Shown: piece by piece, positions 39,810-51,800 of the stretch
Position numbering within the stretch: the first letter of the stretch is position 1
How the letters are laid out: each line of letters opens with the position of its first letter
NCBI RefSeq assembly: GCF_000027005.1
Contig: NC_012963.1
Span: 868,001 to 932,000 of the forward strand
From: Komagataella phaffii GS115
Taxonomy: Eukaryota; Ascomycota; Pichiomycetes; Pichiales; Pichiaceae
DNA length: 64,000 bases
Reading direction: 5' to 3'
Position numbers and translations under genes: made by a program
The notes under the pieces: generated by a model
What the model saw: the letters and a program-made list of their open reading frames with translations, nothing else
Databases searched by the model: none
What the model was told of the DNA's origin: nothing

Positions 39810-42800
39810 TCACATACCAGCAATTTCACTGAAGAATTGTCTCAAAATCAGTGATAGCATCTCTGGCAACTCATTGATGTTGTGTACAACAACATAGAAC
39901 TCAAATGGGAAGGTATCAAGGTATCTTTCGACCTTTAACTGCATGTTTCCATTCGCATCAGGAACGTATTGAACTTGGCTCATATCCAGAATAGATTCGT
40001 TAGAATTAATTCCATCAATAACTACAAATACCAACATAATTTTGTCCTCACGAGCCCTACGCACCAATCTTTGAACTGTAGCATGATCTTCACACACACC
40101 ATCACTCAGAATAATTTGTAGTTGCCACAAGTCATCGGCATCAGCCTTGACTTCGTTAAACAATTTCAAAGTCTGAGAGCACATCTTTTGGATATCCGTT
40201 TTCGTTTGTTGGAAATCGAACCATTGGAATACATGAGCGCCTGACTCGGGGGTAAATGGCCGATTAAATGGATGAACAACCTTAGTATCTTCCCCAAACC
40301 TCACTACTGAGAGACTTCCGGACTCTAGCTGCGTCAAGGCCTTTGCCACAAGCGCTATACTATGGAAGGCAAGCTCCACAGATTTAGATTCCGACATTGA
40401 TTTCGAATCATCTACGGCTATCATAATCTGGTGTTGACGCTTGCTTGGCTTAGTTCTTCTTAACCATATTTTGTCCTTTCGGAATTGTGATGCAATGTAA
40501 GGGATGATTCTCTTCATGTTAAGTCTCTTACCAGTCTTGTAGTCACCTCTAAGCTTGGTTGCTACCGTGGGTTCAAGAATGAGACGGAGTTGTTCACACA
40601 AGTTAGCGGCAAGATCTTGAGTAGCTAAATCACTATGTCTCCATAAGTCACGAGCCTCATCCAAAGTTCTGGGTGCAGCGTCATCCTCATTGGCCATATC
40701 TAAAACATTCAACTCTTCAATTTCATTCTTATCTGCCTCATCTTCTGTCTCGTTGTCGCTGAATTCCATAAGTTCGCCTAGTTCAAAATCGTTGATCTTT
40801 CTTTCTCCAATCGTAGCCTTTCTGTTGTCGCCTTCCATATCTTGGTTGCCATCTGCAGCATGGTCATCAATGTCCTCAGCAGAAGCAGTGTCATTCTCTT
40901 TGTCTGGATTCTGTTCTTGCTCAGTATCAAGGTTTTCGGTCATAGTCTCTTCGTCGTCTATAGCCATATTGTCATCAATAGTTTGAATCTGGTCTTTATC
41001 AGCAGCACCAAGTGCTTGTGTTTCCAGCTCGGTGTTTTCTCCATTCAAATGTTGATATTCGTCAGGTTGATTATGGGTATTCTGTTCAGTAGAATCATCT
41101 ACGTCATTTGCCTCCTTGATCTCCTGTCTACGACGATGGTACTCTTTCAACGAATCTCCTAACTGTTTCAACGATTCCTTGGCCTCGTTGGAGGAAGGGT
41201 CTTGCGTGTTATCTGCATTCTCTTCAATTTCATCCTGAGCTTGAGTCTCTGCAGCACCACCCGAAGCGCCCATATCATCTCGTTCTTCACTAGCAGCCGC
41301 TTCGGCTCCTTCACTAGATATACCAGCTTCCTGTTTAACAGCCGCATCATCATCAATATTATCTTGCTGACCACCTTCCTCATCCACCCCATCTAGACCT
41401 TCTACTGCTTCTTCCTCTTTGGCTGGATCGTTTGTTTCTTCTTGTTCTTCCTCATCCTTGATTGGATTAAGTTCAGTTTCAGAATCCAGCGCAGGGTCTT
41501 CGTCAATGTTTTGGTTTTTATCTTCACCCATGTTTTCATCTCCTTCTTCCTGAGCCTCTTCTTCTGCTTTCTCTTCGCTCATGGATGGAGCCTCTACTTC
41601 ATCATTTCCTTCATCTTCAGATCCGTTTTCTTCGTCGTCTTCTTCTTCTTCTTCTTCTTCTTCTTCCTCATCTCCATCTTTATGGTTATTCTCCTCCAAC
41701 TCTACATCCATATTCATGGGATCATCAAATGCATCGTCTGGTTGACTTTCATTATCATTCTCTGTATCGTCTTTATCGTCTTCTCCTTCCAGTTGAAGGT
41801 CATCTGGAAGTTCAAGTGTTTCCACATCGGGAACAAAGTCATCAAGCTTCTCGCCGTCGTCGTTTTTGACTTCGTCTTCTTGTTCACCCACGTCTTCTTC
41901 TTCTTCTTCTTCTTGTTCTTCCCCTTCATTCTGAGCGTTGTCCTCCTGCTCGTCTTTATCTTCAAGACTATCATTCTCATCTTGCTTGTTAGGATTCTCA
42001 CGGTTTTGATTGTCCTTAGTATCCTCTTCCATAGCCTCCATGTTATCATCGTCGTTTTTGGAGTTATCTGGCATCTTGTCACTGTCTTTTTCTTTTGAGT
42101 CTTCTTGGGCTTCATCCTCCCACATCTTTTCATCCACAGCATTGGGATCTAAATCGTCGATGTCATCGAGTTCTTCATCCATTTCTTTGTCCTCATCATC
42201 CTCTGAATTTTCGTTATCCTCATCATCGTTATCCTTTTCTTTGGATTCTTCAAGATCTCCTGCCATATCCCCCTCGATATCGACAGCATCGTCCTCTTTG
42301 TCCTCAGCTTCATCGTCATTGTTGTCATCCTTCTCCTTATTGGCTTCTTGAGCCTGCTCGGAAAAGTCTTCATCATCATCAATATCCTTAGAATTAGTTG
42401 CTCCATCTCCATCACCAAGACCTGTACCATCTTGCATGTTACCTGGATCGTTTGTTTGATCCGGTGATTGAGGTGAACAGAAACCTTCTTTGGTCAAAGT
42501 GTAGACACAATTTGTTAGAATAAACAATGCATGCGAGTTCTTGACATATAGCTCTTGTTGCTTGTTTAATAGAGTCAAAATGAGATTGTAATATTGTGTG
42601 AGCAACGGACAAATATTGGCATTAAGGGCTGTAGCAAACTTGAAATCGGTAGCTCCTATTGATTGAAGCTTTTCAAATAGTAATCGGATTTTACCTAAAA
42701 TGGCACTAGAATGTAATAGTTTGACTTCCTTGCTCACATTCTGGTATGTAGATTTGAAAGAGCCATCATCATCTTCAACAATAGGAACTTTGTAGAGATC

Positions 42801-45800
42801 CATAAACTTTTGAAATACAACAATTAAGGACTTTGTGAGGTCTGAAAACAAGTGTTGCAAAGTGTCTAAATCTGTTGTGGTAAAGGAGTCAGATGTGTCA
42901 AGTCGAATGTTTTTCTTAGAGGTAATACAGTGTATGACCAGATCAGCGACAAAGGCCAACAATGGATTCTCTCTTTTCCATAATAAGAGTCTCTCATGGA
43001 GTTCATCAACTTTCTTGTTAAACAAATTCACAGTTGATATCTCTTCAGTTGTAAGAAGATTCTTATTGTGCAACTGGAATTTCTCAAATTCATTTCCAAA
43101 CGAACCAAAAACGTCTACTGATTTCAAGCCCGTAAGAGCTGTTGAACTCTGAAGAACAGTCGAAGCAAAATTCAAAATTTTTGGTATCCATTCGAAACAA
43201 GACTTGATCGCAGACTTGGAAGCCAAGAAACTTGATGCAGAACATGGACTGGCAGGGTTGATAACATCTAAAGAAGACATGTCTTGAAATTCCTTTTGAT
43301 ATGAACTAATCTCATTCTTTGCGTTCACTAAAGCATTAAGTGAATTACGACTTCTCAGAACATGATACATCAAGTTTTCAACAGCAGCTAAGGCCTTTTG
43401 GCCATCACTGACAGGTACCTCTTCGTTCATCTCAGCAACGCTGGCCCTTAACCGGGGGAATAAATCCAGAACTCTAAAGAAGTACCCATCTGTGCCCGCA
43501 ATTTCAAGTTTTCGGAAGGAGGTAGCATCGGACAGAATTTGATTAACAGAGGCCAACTCCTTGCTGACATTGGGAGTTACATGGAGTTTTAAACCCAGCC
43601 GTCTCACTTCTTTTAAAGTATCACTGAGAAGTTTACGTTTTTGAGATTTTAGTTGACCAACAATCTTTTTGTTTTCTTCGGTAGCTTCATTGGGGGTTTG
43701 TTTTTTCAGTCTTTCCATCTCCTGTAAAATTTCCTTAGCATATTCATACAATGTGAAACTTCCATATTCATCAGCAGTTTGGATTAGAGATGAGACTCTG
43801 TCTAAAACGACGGTTCCCTTCAAAATTTCAGGGCGTCTATTGTAACTTGGGATCTTTAAACATTCTTGTGCTGCTTTCTCAAAAATAACTCGATCAAAAG
43901 GTTTCTTGCTGAAGACTGGAGCATTAAGAACGACTTTTGTGTTTGCGGAAAGCCCTGATTCAATGACTCCAGAGACTCCCACAGCTAATAGCTCACGATA
44001 TTTTTTAACGATTCTGAACAACTTAGCATGAGAATGTCTTGAGGACTGTTGCAAAGCATGGACGTTAACATCTTTAAAGCTTGTCAAAATAATCATTTCT
44101 TTGACCTTCTTCTCCAACTCTCTGCGCTTTACGGCAAGTTGATCCCGGATATTAGGTAAAAATTGCTCGTAAAAAGTGACCATGTTATTCAAAGTGCTTG
44201 CTAGTTTCGACTGAGGAGCCATCATGTTTGCATGGTTAGCAAAAGCTTCAATCAGTCGAACTCTAAGTTCAAATTCACCTAGGGTGGTCTGACTGAGGAA
44301 TACATTTAAGGCTGTAACGATACTGAACAAATCGACGTATTCCTCTTTAATTATTGGAAGAATTGTGAGTTCAAAAAGATGAAACCACCACTTTCCAATA
44401 TTTTTCTCAATCTTCTTGTCCTCATCTTCAAAAATACTTTGCCATGAAGATAGTTCCAGTTTCCTCCAAGAAACGACTAAATTGATAACATCAGCATTAT
44501 GGGCCTTCAAGCTGATTTTACTGTGAGCATACTTCTCCCACTCTGCAACTGCCACATATATATGCTCAACTTTTTGTAGTAATTGAGCAATTGGGGTCTT
44601 CACAGGGAAGCTGAGTAGATCATCGCAAAGTGAGTGAATTTGCTGCAAGACAGCATGCTCTGGCCACTGCTTAAGCAAGGGTAAGATGCTATACTGTAAC
44701 TTCTGAATGACTGAATCGGCCAACTTTGTTTGAGAAGAAGAGAAACCGAAGTAGAAGTTGTCGAACTGAGCTGGCTTATTGAATTCATTCAAAGAGTTAG
44801 AAACCAGAACAGCTAAAGAAGCCAGTTTGGAAGACGAAATATCTCCTGCTGAATGGTTTAACCCAAGATTCAGAAGTTGAGAAATTTTAGAACCTTCACT
44901 GATCAGACTATTAAGATCCGACCTTTTGCCTGCAAATCCCTCGATATAGGCAGAGGCTACCTCATAGTATACGTCATCCTTGGAAACGTCTGTGTTGACT
45001 TTCTCTTGATAATCCACTACTTCCTCATAGTCAGGAAACATAGTTTTGTATTCTTCTTCTCCGTCAAACTCAGGAGCAGCATATTTGAAAACTCCGTTTG
45101 TAAGAGACTCTTCTTCCTTTTTCTTGATATTAAATAGACTCCATCTGTAGTAAAGACCCTGGAAACTCTTGATTAATACGTCGTCTAACGCTTCATCTGC
45201 ATGAGAAAAATATATCTTCATAAAGAAGACGTATACTGATTCGACATCTGATTCGTTCAAGGGTCGATTCTTCAAATATGAATTAATTGGATCAAAAAAG
45301 CTCACAATATCAGTGGCTGAAGATAGTACCGTAGCATCAATCGGAGCGAGAACATCGAGAGGGGCAGAAGGGACTGAAGCATGAACGTTCAGCAGATCAA
45401 ATCCGAACTTCAAACTGTAAATGTAACCAGCTAGAATATCATTTAAATCTGCGTATCTGGAGTGATTTCTCTGTAATCTATCCAAAAACTGAGAGGCATT
45501 TCTTTGAAACATATCAACCTTCTTTGAAAAAAGCTCCATTGAGTCTTCTAAAGACTGTACCAACCTTTGAACTGGATGAGTAGCAGCAGAAGAGTCAACA
45601 AATGAGTTCCAATCCTCAAATAAAGCGTCGATAGAGCATTTGGGTCGGTAAACTTGAGGCTTTGAGGGAACCAATGATGACTCAATGCTGACTCTATTTT
45701 TTTCTGAGAACGCATTCACATCAAAGCCTGAGACATGGGCTGCCGTGTCAAGGGACTCGCAAATAGAGGATACCAATTTCAGCTGTTCATGGTACAGATC

Positions 45801-48800
45801 ATATATGACATGATCAGTAATCGCAGGATCATGAGGGCTGCTTGGAACATATAGTTGAATGGTTCCAAGAGCAAATGATACAAAAGCTTTACCAAGACTT
45901 CCAGAATCTAAAGTGGAATTCAGTGCAATTAAAACTGGATGAATAAACTCTGTAAACACTTGAGCTTCCTGGTGTTCAAAGCCTGAATAAATCTGTGCCA
46001 CTTTTGAAATATCGTCTTCTGACAAACTGGGCGCTGTACTAATAGATTGAACAAACTGGTATTCACTGGAATTCTTACTCGTATGCGATAATATGATGGA
46101 AAAGGTCCATTTTCGCAAAAGTGAAGCAACGACAGAGAACTTGTGTTCCAAAATGCTAGGCGATTGTTTGATCAATGATTGTGTCAGTAATGAGAAGTCA
46201 ACCAAATTCTGCGCAACATCTTTTCCTTCAGTTTCAGTAAGGGTGAAAGAACAAGTTAGTATTTCTCTGAAAAGTTCATCAGTGAACAATTTGGATACAT
46301 GAGACTTTGCTCCAGTTTCATCAGTCCACAAAAAGTGGAACAGTCTGGGGAAAGGTTTCAGATCATCTTCAGATAAAGCTTTGAATAGCAACTCGGTAGA
46401 CATGTTTGCTTCATGGGCAATTCTGAAAAATTCCGGGCCAGCATCATCCTTAGTTACTGGCAACTTTGACATTGCAAGTAGAGATTGGAACAACGATCTG
46501 TAAGTATGTTTCCTCTTGTTAATAAACCCACTAGATACTTCTTGAAATTTTTCTATTCCCTCAGTTAGCTTCTTCTGCATTTCATCGAAATCTTCGGATT
46601 CAATATCAAGATTAAAAGAATCAGAATGCAGCTCAATCAACAGTAACCTTAACTGTTGAACCATATTAGCATTCTCCGAAAACTGTTCTTGGGCAATGCT
46701 GTCAAAATCCTTTGACAGCTTGCACACAGCTTCATAGCTGCTCCAAGACACTTCAGAAGACGGATAAGTGGTCCGGAAACTCTCCCATATCTTTTCAATT
46801 GAAAATCCTCTAGTCAAAGCCAATGACGAGTTGAATTCATTCAAATCTGACGTTGAATCTTTAGCTAAAGAGGAAACAACTGGATTACCGGAACATTTTT
46901 GAAACCAAGAAGTTACCAATTGCTGGAAAACTCTGATTTTGGCTTCATCTTGTTTCTGTACCAATTCATACAACTGGATCCAGATAACCTGTAGTTCAAA
47001 AATGTCGGTATAAAAATCACTGGTCGAAAACAACGAAGAAGCTGCTTCAATGAAAGAATTGGTAAGGAAAATCTGTATATCTTTTAAAAATTTGAAAATG
47101 TTGATTGGTGGTGCATTCCTGACTTCACGTCCATTATTGACAGCAGCTGATCTCTCAAGATAGTTCAAGTCATTCAGTTTCTTCGTGATAGATCTGGAGA
47201 CCAATGTTGATAGTGTTCTTTCAGCTTGTACCAAAAAACTTCCAACCACGTAAATAAGGTTGGCTTCAACAGAATCAACGTAAGGATATATCCGACTGAT
47301 GGAGTCCAGTAAAAAAGGATTCACTGTGGGATTCAAGTATTGAGTCTTCTGATAATCAATAGCATCCTTGTCGTTCAAAGCAGGCACAATTGCTGAATCG
47401 TAGATTTTGAAAACATTACCCATCAACCCAAGCAATTTGAATTGACTCAAGTAATCTGAAATCTTGTTACAGTTGGCTTTTACATTCCTGGAAAACCACA
47501 GACTACTACATATGGTGTCTGAAAGTTTCTCAAAAGAATGAGTAGTTGCTAGCTGCAACAGTGAAAAGGCAACAGCTGGTGAAATAAGTTGGTGGCTAGA
47601 CTGAATAATAAAATCAACTAGTCTGGCGAAATTCATGCTTTCAGAGTTCAATAAGTTCACAAACTTAGAGATAGGAACTGAATTTGCCTTAGAAATCTCC
47701 AAGTGCGCAATTTCCTGTTCCAAAGTCTGGGCTTGGTTGTACTCTTTAGAATATTCGTCACCAAGCAATGTTCTATCATACTTGGAAGCACGAACTTCAA
47801 GTGATGGTAAGAAAATCTCAATACACCTGTTTCTCATAGCTCTAGATAGTTCACCATATTTTGGATTAGTTGTAATGAACAAACGGAAGTTCTTATGAGG
47901 AACGATAATTCTTGGTTCCCCGTTTACAGAACTACTTTCGTTGACCACTAAAACACCATTAGGTTCCAATAATGAGTTGAGCCTGTCCAATACCGAGGCA
48001 TTACATAGATTAGCATTGTCTAAAATCAGCCAATCACCCTGCTCAACTGCCTTAACCAACAGACCATCAAACCATTCAAACTTAACAGTCTTGGTGTCTT
48101 GAATCTTTTTTTCAAATAATATACATTCCTGAATCAGTTCATCGAATTCAGGAGATGCAATGACAGCAGCCACAGTACTCAGGTCTTGAACAAAAACATT
48201 GAAATTATCAGTGTTTACGGTATTTGACGAGATCGCTTGAAGGAGGGACAAGATATTTGAAGCCACACTAGTCGAAACCGACCTGTCTTTTAGGGAAACA
48301 GCAACAAGATCAAGAAGTAATGAATTGATGCTGTTGCAAATCGAAGAAACACCACGCATCAGATCCACTTGCTCATATCCTCCTAAGATATCCATGCTAT
48401 CAATATCACTATTCATTGAAAATTGGTGGACATTGGATCCAATAAGACCTGCTGCATATTGAATAACAGCTGATTTACCTGAATCAGTGGCTCCGGTAAG
48501 GATCACTGGCCAGGCATGATTAATACAAATCAACAATGATTCCAAAATAGGATAATTGCACTGCAAAGAGTATAGTTTCTGGTTTGGAACAGAATGTATC
48601 AGATCCCTTCTTCTGGAGACAATTCTACCACTTTCGACAAAAGTTTTGGACAATGCAAAAAAAGAAGGTCTCTTTGGCTTTTCGCCAAAGACAGAAGTAA
48701 AGAGCTTCTTAACTTGAGTCCTGTCTTTTTCGTTTCTAAACCTTTGTCCGATGACTATATCCAAATAGTCTCCAGGGGTCACAGTTGTTGAAACAGTAGG

Positions 48801-51800
48801 CTCGCTGTATAGCTGCAACCAACGCAATGTATCACGTAAATTGAATTCCCATGGACCACCTTCGGAACCCCATGTTCTGTTCAACACAATCTCAGACTCC
48901 AAAGATGAGATAAACTTGATAAGTTTAGCACTGATCTCGGGATCAATCTTTGGGTAAAGATGCTGAGAAATAAGGTTTAAGTCTTGCTCTGAGAGCATTT
49001 CAACATAAACAACGGTAAAACGATTAATGAAAGATTTTGGAAGACCTTTTCTACCACCTCCCTGGTACTGAGGATTTTGAGCTGCAAAGACCACAAAGTT
49101 TGGGTGGCATGGAAAAGTCTTGTCCAATTCAGGAATGTATGCTTCGCCTCGATGATCTAGACAGGCATTTAAACCTTCTAGTACCGATTGAGAGGCTAGA
49201 TTCATTTCATCTAACAATACCCATTCCCCCTTTTTCATAGCTCTCAAGAATGGAGCATCTCTCCATACAAACTCACCCGTTTGTCCGCCTTCAGCAGGAG
49301 CATCCGAGCCAAACAAATCTAACAAATCCGTTTGTTCTGATAAATTTATACGAGTGAGTAAATTTCCAGTAACCTTTGCAAGCGCAGTCACCAGACTCGT
49401 CTTACCAACACCAGGGCTTCCTTCCAAAAGAATAGGCTTATGAACTTGAAGTGCCCTTGTCACTCTCATTGCATTCTTAGCAGTGGTTGGAGCCTTTAGG
49501 TTAAAAGAGACTGACTCTTGCGTTAAAGGTACACGAGGCAAATAAAATTGTCCAAACTTGACCCGATCCTCTAATAATTCTACCGAAACTTCTTCTTCGT
49601 AGTAAGGCAAAAGGTTCATCCCTGAAAGCTCAGATATAGTTTTCACAAAAGATAACTTCATTTTAGCTAAACTATCAGGGTTTTCTGAGAACGATGCAGT
49701 GTTGTTGGTACCGAGGGCATCAATAAAAGTCAAACAGCACCCGTGAATCAAAGCTGCTTCTGGGGAGACGTTACGCTTCCTGACTGTGGTATTAATAAAA
49801 TTAACCCAAGCCAAAATATCACGTAATGAGATGACTCCGTTTGTCCTGTTACCATTACCCACTTTCAAGGCATAATATTCGGAAAACTTAACTATTGCTT
49901 CCACGTATTGAGAAGCTTCTTCGATCAACTTTGAAGCAACGATTCGATGAACGTCTTCCAAATCATCCATGGAAGGAACAAATATCTCAGTGAAACGGTT
50001 TCTTAAAGCTGGAGATAGCTCCTTCTTTCCATAATCTCCACCTGGATTCATAGTAGCTAAGAACTCAAATCCTTTGTCAGCTTGAATGAAAGAGTTTTCA
50101 GCACCTTTCTCTGCAAGAAGAAGGGTCTTTTCAGGTTCCAACACTGAGTTCAATCTTTCCAGAACAGAATCATCGGCCAAGGATATTTCATCCAATAGGA
50201 AAAACTCTCCGTTTTTCATAGCTTGAACTAAAGGACCATCAGTCCACTCAAAGAGAATATTCAAAGAAGCTCTCTGAGCCTCGACGGATTTAATTCGTTC
50301 TTCGGAAATGCCTTCAAATTTGTTTATAGAATCAAAAATATCCAAAAGATCTTGCAGTGTTGCAGACTCGTGATAAGAGATACCAGCTTCGTTGAACAAA
50401 TCAGTTATGTTTTTTGAAACTTTTGTTTGCAGTTCTGATCTGTTACGAATTGGACGTTGGGCACCCAGCAAATCTCCTGTTTCAGTATTTTGGTGGGCAT
50501 TGACAATAATTAATTCTTTTCTCAAAAGTTCTGCCAACAACTGGCAGATAGAAGTCTTACCACATCCAGTCTCTCCAACAAGAAGTATGGGTTCATGATT
50601 CTTAAGTGCTGTGGACACTAGAACTGCAAGTCGACGCATAGCCTTGGTCCAAACAATAGGTGTTTCCATTTGTAGTATCTTCGGATTCTCTAATTCTTTA
50701 TAATACTGATCCATATCAAGTCTTACCTTCATCACAGTTTCCAAAGTTTCTTTCACCACAAGTTTTTCTTCCTGCCTTCTAACTCTTTCCGCCAGCAGCA
50801 TATATCCATTAGCCGCAAGCTGCTCGTAACCTATAGCCTCTCTTTCAGCCCATCTAAATAGATCACGCAAAGTGGCAAAAGAGTTTTTCTGTTCAAACAA
50901 TCTGGTCGACTGTCTCTGCAGAGAAAGCTGCTGATATACTTGCACAATTTTGGTGGCATACGATGGGGCAATCTGGCAACGTTCCTTTAGAATAATTTCC
51001 AATTCGTCTTGTGGGATATCATCATAATGAAGCTCCAAAAATCTGTTTCTGAAAGCCCTAGAAAGCACTTTTCGGCCACCGTAAATACCTGGTGGATTTT
51101 GTGTAGCAAAAAGCATGAAATCAGGATGCGGTGTTACAAATTCTTGAGTCTCAGGAATAAAAAGTTCTCTGTTATCATCCAAAAGTCGATTTAAAGCCTC
51201 CAACACATCAGTAGGCGCCAGGTTCAGCTCATCCAAAACGATCCAATAACCCTTTCTCAAAGCTTCAACTAGAACACCCTCTTTGAAGGCCAATTTTCCA
51301 TTGTCATCAGAGACATAACTTCCTAAGTACTCCTGCAGATCCGTATGCTCGTGGTTATTAATACGGACAAATTTGTGGCCTGTTATGTTCGCCAAGTATT
51401 TAATCATGGATGTCTTACCACTGGATGTTGGACCTTGGATTAAAACAGGAAATCTTCTGATGCTTGTAGCACGAACAAGATTTAGCATGTTCTTTTCAAC
51501 GAAGGGTGTAATGATATAATGAGGCTGTGGTCGTACCTCTCCTGGTCCATGCTTCATCCAGTAATGTCTGAACTGCACATACTCATCAGGATTATTTACA
51601 TCTGAGGGATTGGGAGGGCACTGAGTGATCAATTTTCTGAAATTTTTAACTCGACTGATAGTGTACTTTATCACCAACGGACGTAATATTTTTTCTGAAT
51701 CAGCGTCTAAAAGAGTCAAGAATGACATGCAGAAGGCTTCGTATAGCGACCGCCTTAATCCGTAAATGGAAACTATATCTGTCACATAGATAAGGGATCT

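Noticed and set aside
41442..42098. 218-codon plus-strand ORF opposite MDN1
   Set aside because: Phe/Val/Ile-rich shadow of the Asp/Glu-rich MDN1 tail; it mimics a membrane protein only through complementary codons.
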